Positions 30,190 through 40,334 of a stretch of 64,000 nucleotides of DNA are shown here, piece after piece. The stretch spans positions 214,180,138 through 214,244,137 of the forward strand of contig OY757010.1 of the NCBI GenBank assembly GCA_963580285.1. The letters are read 5' to 3'. The position numbers were made by a program, and so were the translations under genes. Numbering within the stretch: the first letter of the stretch is position 1; each line of letters begins with the position of its first letter. The notes under the pieces are model-generated. The model ran no database searches and was not told the origin of the DNA. It saw nothing but the letters and a program-made list of their open reading frames with translations. This DNA is from Lucinisca nassula (Eukaryota; Mollusca; Bivalvia; Lucinida; Lucinidae).

Positions 30190-33100
30190 TTATGCCCCCG
30201 CATCGGATGATGCCGGGGGCATAGAGTTTTTCGGTTTTCCGTACGTGCATCCGTGGGTACGTGCGTACGGGTGTCCGAATGTACGTCCTTCTGTACGAAA
30301 GTCTGTACGTACATAATCCTGTTAGACTCAGGTTAAGGTTTTTGTACATGGTAGAACTTGAGCTCATATTTTCCAAACCATACAATAGATTTGGTTTATA
30401 TTTAGTATGATGATAGATATAGGTCCAAAGTTTTATTCAGCAATACCCCCACCCATACCCATGACCTCAAGGTCAAGGTCACGAACTTAGAAATTTATAA
30501 CTTTTAAGACCCATGTTAAGGTATTTGTACCACGTAGAACTTGAGATCATATTTTCAAAACCATACAATGGATTTGGTTTATATTTAGTATGATGATAGA
30601 TATAGGTCCAAAGTTTTATTCAGCAATACCCCACCCATACCCCTGACCTCAAGGTCAAGGTCGTGGACTTTGAAATTTTTAATGTTTAAGATCCAAGTTA
30701 AGGTATTTGTACCAGGTAGAACTTGAGCTCATATTTTCATAACCATACAATGGATTTGGTTTATATTTACTATGATGATACATATAGGTCCATTGGTTTA
30801 TTCAGCAATACCCCCACCCATACCCATGACCTCAAGGTCAAGGTCACAGACTTAAATTAGAAAATTTTTAATGGTTAAGACTTTGGTTAAGGTATTTGTA
30901 CCACCAATTTCAATATAACTTCACACAAATGTTCCTTATAAAAATATCTCGTGCAAGTTCGACTTTTAAGGTCATTGCCTCAAGGTCATGGTCACAGTAG
31001 CTATTTTTAGAAAAACTTTGTCATTGCTATAGCGCCTACATTTTTTCACTGATTTCAATATAGCTTCACACAAATGTTATTTATAAAAATATCTCGAGCG
31101 TGTTCGACTTTCAAAGTCATGGCCTCAAGGTCAAGGTCACTGTGGCTATTTTTAAAAAAACTTTGTCATCGCTCTAGCGCTTACATTTCTGGACCAATTT
31201 CAATATAACTTCACACAAATGTTCCATATGACAATATCTCTAGCGAGTTCCACTTTCAAGGTCAAGGTCACTGTGGCTATTTTTAGAAAAACTTTGTCAT
31301 CCCTCTAGCTCTTACATTTCTTCACCGATTTCAATATAACTTCACACAAATGTTCATTATGACAATATCTCAAGCCATTTCGACTTTCAAGGTCGAGGTC
31401 ACTATGGCTATTTTTAGAAAAACTTTGTCATTGCTCTTGTGCCTACATTTCTTCACTGATTTCAATATAACTTCACACAAATGTTCCTCATGACAATACC
31501 TCATATGAGTTAGACTCTCAAGGTCAAGGTCACTTACTATTTTTAGACAAACTTTGTAATTAGGGCCCCGCACTGAAAGTGTGGGTGCCCTATAGTAATC
31601 ACTCTGTCCGTCCGTCTGTCTGTCTGTCCGTCCGTCTGTCAGTCCACAAATTTTTTTATCCTCCATAACTTTTTATTATTCCTGGATGGATTTAAATATT
31701 ACTTGGCATCATTCTGTCCGTCCGTCTGTCTGTCTGTCTGTCTGTCCGTCTGTCCGTCCACAAATTTTTTTATCCTCCATAACTTTCTTATTCCTGGATG
31801 GATTTAAATATTACTTGGCAGAAATGTTAACCATAATGTGATGGAGTGTTGCGCGCAAGACTCAGGTCCGTACCTCAAAGGTCAAGGTCATACTTAGAGG
31901 TTAAAGGTCAAAAAAGGGTCTTTCCTGTGTCCAATTAATAACTTTGTTATTATTCCTGGATGGATTTAAATATTACTTGGCAGAAATGTTAACCATAATG
32001 TGACGAAGTGTCACACGCAAGACCCACAGCCGTACCTCAAAGGTCAAGGTCATACTTAGAGATAAAAGGTCAAAAAAGCGTCTTTTTTATTGTGTCCAAT
32101 CTATAACTTTCTTATACCTGGATGGATTTAAATATTACTTAGCAGAAATATTAACCATAATGTGACAGTGACTCACGCGCAAGACCCAGGTCCGTACCTC
32201 AAAGGTCAAGGTCATACTTAGAGGTGAAAGGAAAAAAAAAACGTCTTTTTTTTTAACATCAACATTTTCCTACTCCTCTGATAGCGCTGCCGGGGCCCTA
32301 GTCAGTTTCACTGACAGCTCTAGTTGCTCTAGCGCTTACATTTTTTCACCAATTTCAATATTACTTCACACAAATGTTCCTTATGACAATATCTCGAGCT
32401 ATTTTGACATTCAAGGTCAAGGTCACTGTGGCTATTTTTAGAAAAACTTTGTCATCGCTCTTGCACTTACATTTTTTCACCAATTTCAATATAACTTCAC
32501 ACAAATGTTCCTTATGACAATATCTCGAGCTATTTTGACTTTCAAGGTCAAGGTCACTGTGGCTATTTTTAGAAAAACTTTGTCATCGCTCTAGCGCCTA
32601 CATTTATTGATGGATTTTAATAGAACTTCACACAAATGTTTCTTATGATAATATCTTGAGTTGCTTTGACTTTCAAGGTCATGACCTCAAGGTCAACTGG
32701 TCAAGGTCACTGTGGCTATTTTTAGAAAAACTTTGTCATCGCTCTACCGCCTACATTTAATAACAGATTTTAATATAACTTCACACAAAAGATGCTTATG
32801 ATAATATCTTGAGCAAGATCTACTTTCGTGGTCATGGCCTCAAGTCAAGGTCACTATGGCTATTTTAAGACAAACATTGTCATCACCCTAGAACCTACAT
32901 TTATTGATGGATTTTTATACAAACTTTACACAAATGTTGCATATGATAATATCTCAAGCAAGTTGTCTAGTATGAGGGGATTTGAATCCCATGCGATGCC
33001 TTGTTATATTATATTTTTGAGAGCTCATATTTCTTGAACCATGTGATGGATTTGCTACATATTTGGAATGATGATAGATACATGTCAAAAGTTTCATTCA

Positions 33101-33202
33101 GCCATAACCCCGCCCCTGCCGCATGACCTTAAGGTTATGGGGGGGGGGGGGGAAGGTAGGTCCCTGGGCGGGGGCATTTGTGTTGTATTGACACATTTCT
33201 AG
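30190..33202 (+). mobile_element. H2 element, large
   Basis: 5' TATGCCCCCGCATC hairpin with GATGCCGGGGGCATA, then a GTACGTGCGTACGGG tract. Core arrays of two kinds follow: units of about 175 bp with GGTCCAAAGTTTTATTCAGC (30300-30900) and units of about 130 bp with AATATAACTTCACACAAATG (30900-32960). The 3' side is GGGCGGGGGCAT, a GTGTTGTATTGACAC hairpin and CTAG at 33199-33202 before T. An H5 element (31562-32323) is nested inside. Confidence 0.75.
31562..32323 (+). mobile_element. H5 element nested in H2
   Basis: 5' AGGGCCCCGCACTGAAAGTG with GTGGGTGCCCTATAG, then (GTCC/GTCT)n, and core units with TGGATGGATTTAAATATTAC. The 3' side is CGGGGCCCTAG, a GTCAGTTTCACTGAC hairpin and CTAG at 32320-32323 before T. 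The flanks rejoin in the H2 unit (CTTTGT... then TGCTCTAGCGC). Confidence 0.75.
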
Positions 33203-33232
33203 TTCTTTGCATCCTTAGAGCTAATGTGTTTT

Positions 33233-33536
33233 ACTTGTTTGTTTGTGTTGGAGTTTAACAGCCCAGTCAACAATATTTTAGGTATTTTTATAGCCGGTCA
33301 GTTTACCTATTCACATTTCTCCTGGGCAGGCTTATACGCAAGTACTTAACCAGTACAGTTCACATTCTTTTGCCAGAAACTGACAACTGTCCTTGAATCA
33401 GCAGAAGGGAGAGAATGGCCATAGAAAAGATTTCTTGATCAATCTCCGCGAAAGAATGTTGCCGGCCCTGGCAGGTATCGAACCCGCATCCTCCTGATTA
33501 CCAGTCAGACGTGCATCCAGCTGAGCTACCTTGGCC
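33233..33536 (-). mobile_element. S2 SINE, Thr(GGT)-like head, complete
   Basis: On the minus strand: GGCCAAGGTAGCTCAGCTGG (box A), an anticodon arm with loop CTGGTAA, and GCGGGTTCGATACCTGCC (box B). The long body includes CTGGTTAAGTACTTGCG, and the end TTGTTGACTGGGCTGTTAAA precedes an ACAAACAAAC tail. TGTGTTTT on both sides (33225-33232, 33537-33544) is its target duplication. Confidence 0.82.
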
Positions 33537-33755
33537 TGTGTTTTGCATGTACAGTTTAACTTCTGTGGCTCAAACACCTTTGTGTGTGAGATATAGGGCT
33601 GGCTAATCGGAGCTGAAAAGATAATCGATTATCAGTCCCGTCATTGCGATGGATAATCAATTAGTAATCGCTAAGGTTTTTGTCATAATTTTACCTGTCT
33701 GGCTTTCTTCTGAGCATGACTCTTACCATATGTTGCACTTTACCATATGTATATT

Positions 33756-33870
33756 TGAACAGACAGGCCTGAGCAAACAGTGTAGACCCAGATGAGACGC
33801 CGCATTCTGCGGCGTCTCATCAGGGTCTGCACTGTTTGCCACTCATCCAGCTATTTTAGGCATAACTTTG
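33756..33870 (+). mobile_element. M-III MITE, part, with covaried hairpin
   Basis: GACAGGCCTGAGCAAACAGT, then GATGAGACGCCGC and its exact inverse GCGGCGTCTCATC. Other copies have GATCAGAC. The C to G change is matched in the partner arm, so the hairpin is perfect. Confidence 0.65.
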
Positions 33871-36800
33871 AGCAGTAAATTGTAACTATCAAGTAATCGA
33901 TTAAAAGCAAATCAGAAATGATAATCATTTTTTAGCTCGCCTTACGAAAGTAAGGGGGAGCTATTGCCATACCCCCGGGCGTCGGGCGTCAGCGTCGGCG
34001 TCCGCATTTGGTTAAAGTTTACCTGCAAGCTCTTATATGTGATGTTTTACAACTTTATTTTGAATATATAATTAATAATTGCTAAAAAACAATATTTAAC
34101 ATTATCATTGTACTTCATTTTACAGGTTTTTTGGCTTAAATTGGACTTTTTGAGAAGTTAATATTTTCCTCTGTATTACCTCCCTTACTTCTCTGTGTTA
34201 AAGTTTACCTGCAAGCTTCGTGAGTTCAAATCCCGGGGGAGGAACATTTTTTTTTTTTTCTTTTTTTTTTCTTTTTAAAAACATAGCGGGGTCTAGGTCA
34301 AGGTCACTGTGGCTATTTTTAGAAAAACATTGTCATCGCTCTAGCACCTTCATTTATTGATGGATTTTAATATAACTTCACCCAAATGTTGGGTATAATG
34401 ATATCTCGAGTGACTTTGACTTCCAGGGTCCGGGCCTAAGGTCAAGGTCACTACTTTCAAGTTCATGGGGTCAAGGTCACTGTGGCTATTTTTAGAAAAA
34501 CTTTTTCATCGCTCTTGCGCCTTCATTTATTGATGGATTTTAATATATCTTGACACAAATGTTTGGTATGATGATATCTTGAGTGACTTTGACTTTCCGG
34601 GTCAGGGGTTGAAGGTCAAGGTCACTGTGGCTTTTTTTTAGAAAAACTTAATCATTGCTCTAGTGTCCAGATTTATTGATGGATTTTAAGATAACTTCAT
34701 ACTAATGTTGGGTATGAAGTTCAACTTTCAGGGTCTGGGGCTCAAAGTCAAGGTCACTGTGGCTATTTTTAGAAAAACTTTGTCATCACTCTTAAGTACC
34801 TACATTTATTGATGGATATAATGTAATTTTACACAAATGCTAGGCTAGGCTTTTTTTAATTTGTCTTGCTCGAGGGGCTTTGTATCGTCTGTGATGCCTT
34901 GTTATTACTTGGTAGTTTGTAGAATTTTTTTTTATCAAATATATATTTCTTTTTCATTTTTAGCTCACCTGTCAAGTAGTGACAAGGTGAGCTTTTGTGA
35001 TCACTTTTTGTCCGTCGTCCGTCGTGCGTGCGTCCGTCCGTGCGTCCGTGCGTCAGTGCGTCCGTCCGTAAACAATTTCAAATAAGTATATCTCAAATAC
35101 CCCATGGTCAATCTTGATCAAATTTCATGAGAAGCATCATCAGGTAGGGGGAAAGGCTGCATAAGGTTTTTGGGCTGATCAGATTGGAATTCTGGTTGCC
35201 ATGGCAACATATAGCTCCCATACACTTACAATGGGAAAAAATTAAAATATCTTCTTCTCTGAAACCACTGGGCCCAGAGCTTAGATATTAAGCTTGTAAC
35301 AATGTCAAGTGGTCGCCTACATAAATCCTGCCAATCACGCCCCTGGGGTCCAAATTGGCCACGCCCTGGGGCCCCTTAACTCCTATAGACTCATAATAGA
35401 AAAAAAAGCTTCAAAAATCTTCTTCTCTGAAACCATAGGGCCCAGAGCTTAGATATTTAGCATGTAGCAATGGCAAGTGGTCACCTACATAATTCCTGCC
35501 AATCATGCCCCTTGGGTCCAAGTTGGCCACACCCCGGGGCCCCTTAGCTCCCATAGACTCATAATGGAAAAAAAGCTTCAAAAATCTTCTTCTCTGAAAC
35601 CACAGTGCCCAGAGCTTAGACATTTAGCATATAGCAATGGCAAGTGATCACCTACAAAATTCCTGCCAATCATGCCCCTGGGTTCCAAATGGGCCACGCC
35701 CCGGGGCCCCTTAGCTCCCATAGACTCATAATGGAAAAAAAACCTTCAAAAATCTTCTTCTCTGAAACCACAGAGCCCAGAGCTTAGAAATTTAGCAGGT
35801 AGCAATGGCAAGTGGTCACCTACATAATTCCTGCCAATCATGCCCCTGGGGTCCAAACGGGCCACGCCCTGTGGCCCCTTAGCTCCTATAGACTCATAAT
35901 GGAAAAAGTTTCAAACAGCTTCTTCTCTGAAACCACAGGGCCCAGAGCTGAGATATTTAGCATGTAGCAATGGCAAGTGGTCACCTACATAAATCCTGCC
36001 AATCATGCCCCTGGGGTCTAAATGGGCCACACCCCGGGGCCCCTTAGCTCCTATAGACTCATAATGGAAAAGAAAGCTTCAAAAATCTTCTTCTCTGAAA
36101 CCACAGGGCCCAGAGCTTAGATATTTAACATGTAGCAACGGCAATTGGTAACCTTCATAATTCCTGCCAATCATGCCACTGGGTTCCAAATGGGCCATGC
36201 CCCGGGGCCCCTTTGCTCCCATAGACCCATAATGGAAAAAAGCTTCAAAAATCTTCTTCTCCGAAACCACAGGGCCCAGAGCTTAGATATTTAGCACGAA
36301 GCAACAGCAAGTGGTAACCTACATAATTCCTGCCAATCATGCCCCTGGGGTCCAAACGGGCCACGCCCCGGGGCTCCTTAGCTCCTATAGACTCATAATG
36401 GAAAAATAGCTTCAAAAATCTTCTTCTCTGAAACCACAGGGCCCAGAGCTTAGATATTTAGCATATAGCAATGGCAAGTGATCACCTACATAAATCCTGC
36501 CAATCATGCCCCTGGGTTCCAAATGGGCCACGCCCCAGGACCCTTAGCTCCCATAGACTCACAATGGAAAAAAGCTTCAAAAATCTTCTTCTCTGAAACC
36601 ACAAGGCCCAGAGCTTAGATATTTGGCATGTGGCAATGACAAGTGGTCACCTACATTAATCCTGCCAATCATGCCCCTTGGGTCCAAATGGGCCACACCC
36701 TGGGACCCCCTTATCTCCCCTAGACTCATAATGGAAAAAAGTTTCAAAAATCTTCTTCTCTGAAATCACAGGGCCCAGAGCTTAGATATTTAGCATGTAT

Positions 36801-37211
36801 GATGTAGCAACGGCAAGTAATCACCTACATATTTCCTGCTTATCATACCCCTGGGGTCCAAATGGGCCGCATCCCGGGGCCCCTTAGCTCCCATAGACTC
36901 ATAATGGAAAAAAGCTTCAAAAATCTTCTTCCCAGAAACTGTGAAGCACAGAACTTAGATATTTAGTATCTAGCAACATAAAATAGCCAGCTACATAAAT
37001 CCTGCTAACCGTGTCCCGGGGGTCAAAATTGGCCATGCCCGAGCTCATCAGCTCCAATAGACTTATAATGGAAAAAAAAAAACACTTAAAAAATCTTCTT
37101 CTATGAAACCATTAGGCCCAGAGCTTAGATTTTTAGTATGTTGCAATGTCAAGTGGCCACCTACATAAATCCTGCCAGTTTTGCCCTTGGGATCCAAATT
37201 GGCCACACCTC

Positions 37212-37341
37212 AGGTCATTTTGGAAATGTCTCTTCCAATTTTGTGGGACTTTTACCCGACATTGAGATGAAATTACATTTCAAGTCCTGTCGCCCAATGA
37301 AAACAATAGGGTTTATAAGCATGGACACCGCTTTGCCTGAG
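37212..37341 (-). mobile_element. S1 SINE fragment
   Basis: CAGGTCATTTTGGAAATGTC through ATAGGGTTTATAAGCATGG and CCGCTTTGCCTGAG matches the middle of S1. Both ends are missing. Confidence 0.65.
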
Positions 37342-37355
37342 CTCAGATATTTAGT

Positions 37356-37517
37356 GAGTGAGTGAGTTTTTAGTTTTACGTCCCACCAACAGCTAAGGTC
37401 ATACGGAGACGGGACCTCGGTTTAAAGACTCATCCGAAAGTCTGGAGAAGCCCGGGATCGATCCTGCGATCCCTGGTTTACAAGGCGAGTAGCGTAACCA
37501 CTGCACCACGGAGGCTT
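37356..37517 (-). mobile_element. S3 SINE with 14-bp target duplication
   Basis: On the minus strand AAGCCTCCGTGGTGCAGTGG, GGGATCGCAGGATCGATCCC and GAGTCTTTAAACCGAGGTCC. It ends GGTGGGACGTAAAACTAAAA with an ACTCACTCACTCA tail. CTCAGATATTTAGT occurs at 37342-37355 and 37518-37531, flanking it exactly. Confidence 0.92.
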
Positions 37518-37928
37518 CTCAGATATTTAGTATGTAGCAATGTCAAATGGTCTCCTACACTAATGATTTTCTAGTACACAGGTGAGCGATGTAGGGCCAT
37601 TGGGCCCTCTTGTTTTTTTTTTGCAGTGGAAAGGCTTGAAAACAGGATGATTAGGGGTACATTTTAGTTCTCTTTCATTTGCTGCAGTCTATTGGGCTAT
37701 TTTACAGAAGAAATTTTTTTTTGATAACTTGCCCTCATCCATCTTAGGCCCCCAAAGGCGAGCTATGTTGTCTTCTGACAACTCTTGTGTTGAATTTATC
37801 GATCGATTAATCGATTATGCGATTGATCGTGTCACCCTTAGTGAGATATGAGTAGTTTTAGCCAGTGAGGGTTAATCATAGGAGACATAGTTGTGATTAT
37901 ACTTTTATTTTCTATGAAATAAAGGTAT

Positions 37929-38310
37929 GTTGTGTGTACTCATTAGAAGCAGCTCATCGAGGTGATTCTGATGAGTACACATTTGTTTGTTTGATTTGAG
38001 GTTTAACGTCCCCATCAACACTGTAAAGGTCATTTTGGAGATGTTGCTTCCAATTTTGTGGGACTTTTACCCGACATTGAGATGAAATGACATCTCAAGC
38101 CCTGTCGCCCAATGAAACCAATAGGGTTTATTGGCATGGACGGTCCGCCTCGCACCTCGGTTCCTGGACAGGCTTAGATCCTCTAAGCGGTTTACCAGTA
38201 CTAGTGTGCGGGCTGGATTCAGCTCTGCGTGGAAGCATCATGCAGCCCATATATTTCTTCAAGCCCCTATGGGCGGGGGCTTTGATGAGTACACATAACA
38301 TTCATTGTCA
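37929..38310. mobile_element. SL repeat split by an S1 SINE
   Basis: The left arm GTGTGTACTCATTAGAAGC and right arm TTCTGATGAGTACACAT share GTGTACTCAT in place of the usual GGGTACTCGT. The right arm is duplicated (37969-37982 and 38283-38296, TGATGAGTACACAT) by an S1 insertion. Confidence 0.7.
37983..38282 (-). mobile_element. S1 SINE, complete, 14-bp target duplication
   Basis: This copy fixes the S1 limits. On the minus strand it starts AGCCCCCGCCCATAGGGGCT and GAAGAAATATATGGGCTGC. It continues through GGTAAACCGCTTAGAGGATC, GTGCGAGGCGGACCGTCC and CTTGAGATGTCATTTCATCT. It ends GATGGGGACGTTAAACCTCA and ATCAAACAAA. Length 300 bp. There is no clear tRNA head; only a weak box-B-like GGTGCGAGGCGG. 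Confidence 0.9.
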
Positions 38311-38831
38311 ACATAGGATTTTTAGGGACTCGCAAGTCACAAATAAGTTCAAAATCTGGTAAAAGTGCCATCAGTATTCAAGTATTCAGTATTATAGATA
38401 CTGTTGCACAATCCTGGCAAAAGCGCACACATGTTGCAGCCATCTAATTTAATATCATAATTACCTTTTGGGAGTATACTTGGAACATAATTATTAGTTT
38501 CAAAGCTGAAGTATGTGGGAGCTAACCAGGATATATATAAAGGACAGTATTTGTGCTCCTATTCTCTGTTGTATTAACTGAACTCTGATGACCAGATCTT
38601 AATCACATTAAGCTGATTGAGGTACAGATCTGGGGGGATAATTAAGAATACTAATTAAGCTGTGTTCTGCATGAAAGGTCTTTGCCAGATCAAGAATCAT
38701 TTTATAAATAACAGTGATCATCCTTAGGCTGAGTTGTCAGGTTCAGTCTTTGTCAGGCTCACATGGAAAATGCTAGAATGAGAAGAGGGAGAAATAGTCT
38801 CCCTATATGCTCAATCTTCCACCAAGGGAAG

Positions 38832-39044
38832 TTAACCCTTGTCCTGCTGAGCCCGGATATGCCTTATCTTTGAAACAATGTAGATCCAGATCAGATGGCT
38901 TCTGATGAAGCCATCTGATCAGGATCTACATTGTTTGCCATTCAGATTGTGAATTTTTTGCAATAATTTGCATCAAGTAATCTGATTGGTTGATAATTGG
39001 CAGTGGGTGTGGCAGATATGAATATTCAGCAGGACATGGGTTAA
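38832..39044 (+). mobile_element. M-I MITE flanked by TTAA
   Basis: TTAACCCTTGTCCTGCTGAG at the left, CAGCAGGACATGGGTTAA at the right. Core GATCCAGATCAGATGGCTTC / GAAGCCATCTGATCAGGATC. 213 bp with both TTAA copies. Confidence 0.85.
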
Positions 39045-39380
39045 AATGTATATACTACATGTATATAGGTATTATTTGAACTTAAAGATTCAGCCAAAAC
39101 TTCTCCCTAGTTGTCTTTGAGAGAGAAATAACTTCTCCTTAAATTTCTGGGCCAGCTTTATCCCTGGTTCAAAACTGTCACATTCAACACTTTTAAATGC
39201 AATTCGATATGTACAACTCTCCATCTTCACACACTTACATGCACTAGGGGTGTAACGATGCATCGATAGTTCGATGCATCGCGATAGGGACTGCCTCGAT
39301 AGCAATGCATCGATAGTACTTTGGACTATCGATAGCTATCGCCGATAGTTCACTCAACTATCGATAGTTTCGATTGTTTT

Positions 39381-39850
39381 TATACCCCCGCAAACGAAGT
39401 TTGAAGGGGGTATATAGGAGTCAGCTTGTCGTCGTCGGTCCGTTACAAAAAAGTCCGTTACAAAAAACTTTAACATTGCTCAAAACTTCCTTATTCTTTG
39501 ACCGATTTCTTTAATATTCACACACCACACACCTTGCCACTAGTACTTAAGATTGATATACACAAACCTGACCTTGACCTTTACGTTGACCTTCCTCAAG
39601 GTCAAATACTTGTAAAAATTTGTCATCGGTCCGTTACAAAAAAATTTAACATTGCTCATAACTTTCTTATTCTTTGACCGATTTCTTTAATATTCACACA
39701 CCACACACCTTGCCACTAGTACTTAAGATTGATATACACAAACCTGACCTTGACCTTTACGTTGACCTTCCTCAAGGTCAAATACTTGTAAAAATTTGTC
39801 GGACAACGCATGCGGGGGTATAATTGGCGCCCGTTAGGCGGCAGCTCTAG
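39381..39850 (+). mobile_element. H3 element, complete, first of twins
   Basis: 5' TATACCCCCGCAAACGAAGT / TTTGAAGGGGGTATA hairpin, two core units with CTTTAACATTGCTCATAACT and CAAACCTGACCTTGACC. The 3' side is GCATGCGGGGGTATA, a GGCGCCCGTTAGGCGG hairpin and CTAG at 39847-39850 before T. Length 470 bp. Confidence 0.85.
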
Positions 39851-39857
39851 TTTTTTT

Positions 39858-40327
39858 TATACCCCCGCAAACGAAGTTTGAAGGGGGTATATAGGAGTCA
39901 GCTTGTCGTCGTCGGTCCGTTACAAAAAAGTCCGTTACAAAAAACTTTAACATTGCTCATAACTTCCTTATTCTTTGACCGATTTCTTTAATATTCACAC
40001 ACCACACACCTTGCCACTAGTACTTAAGATTGATATACACAAACCTGACCTTGACCTTTACGTTGACCTTCCTCAAGGTCAAATACTTGTAAAAATTTGT
40101 CGTTGGTCCGTTACAAAAAACTTTAACATTGCTCATAACTTTCTTATTCTTTGACCGATTTCTTTAATATTCACACACCACACACCTTGCCACTAGTACT
40201 TAAGATTGATATACACAAACCTGACCTTGACCTTTACGTTGACCTTCCTCAAGGTCAAATACTTGTAAAAATTTGTCGGACAACGCATGCGGGGGTATAA
40301 TTGGCGCCCGTTAGGCGGCAGCTCTAG
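39858..40327 (+). mobile_element. H3 element, complete, second of twins
   Basis: Also 470 bp and nearly identical to 39381-39850 (differences include CAAAACTT/CATAACTT in the first core). Seven T residues separate the two. CTAG ends it at 40324-40327. Confidence 0.85.
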
Positions 40328-40334
40328 TTTTTTT

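Larger units (their letters stand above)
34970..37612 (+). mobile_element. H1 element, complete
   Basis: 5' TAGCTCACCTGTCAAGTAGT / ACAAGGTGAGC hairpin, then a GTCCGTCGTCCGTCG and GCGTCCGTCCGTGCG tract. About eleven core units of about 168 bp follow, with CTTCTCTGAAACCACAGGGC and GCCACGCCCCGGGGCCCC. The 3' side is ACAGGTGAGCGATG, a GGGCCATTGGGCCC hairpin and CTTG at 37609-37612 before T. S1 and S3 insertions lie near the 3' end. Confidence 0.82.
33932..37787 (+). mobile_element. H6 element, with H1 nested
   Basis: 5' AGCTCGCCTTACGAAAGTAA hairpin, then GGCGTCGGGCGTCAGCGTCG. Core units of about 145 bp contain AAGGTCAAGGTCACTGTGGC. The 3' side is AAAGGCGAGCTATG (inverse of the 5' arm), an AGTTGTCTTCTGACAACT hairpin and CTTG at 37784-37787 before T. 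The array is broken by the H1 element at 34970-37612. Confidence 0.7.
33594..37840. mobile_element. hAT-like element, host of nested elements
   Basis: Ends TAGGGCTGGCTAATCGG (left) and, inverted, TAAGGGTGACACGATCAATC (right), with subterminal AATCGATTA-type palindromes at both ends. A perfect 8-bp duplication GTGAGATA flanks it (33586-33593, 37841-37848), as hAT elements make. The interior holds an M-III repeat and an H6 element that carries an H1 element. No transposase is seen. Confidence 0.7.

Noticed and set aside
35411..36270. Related minus-strand frames (MVSEKK, GFREEDF-like)
   Set aside because: They recur with the 168-bp H1 core units; repeat artefacts.
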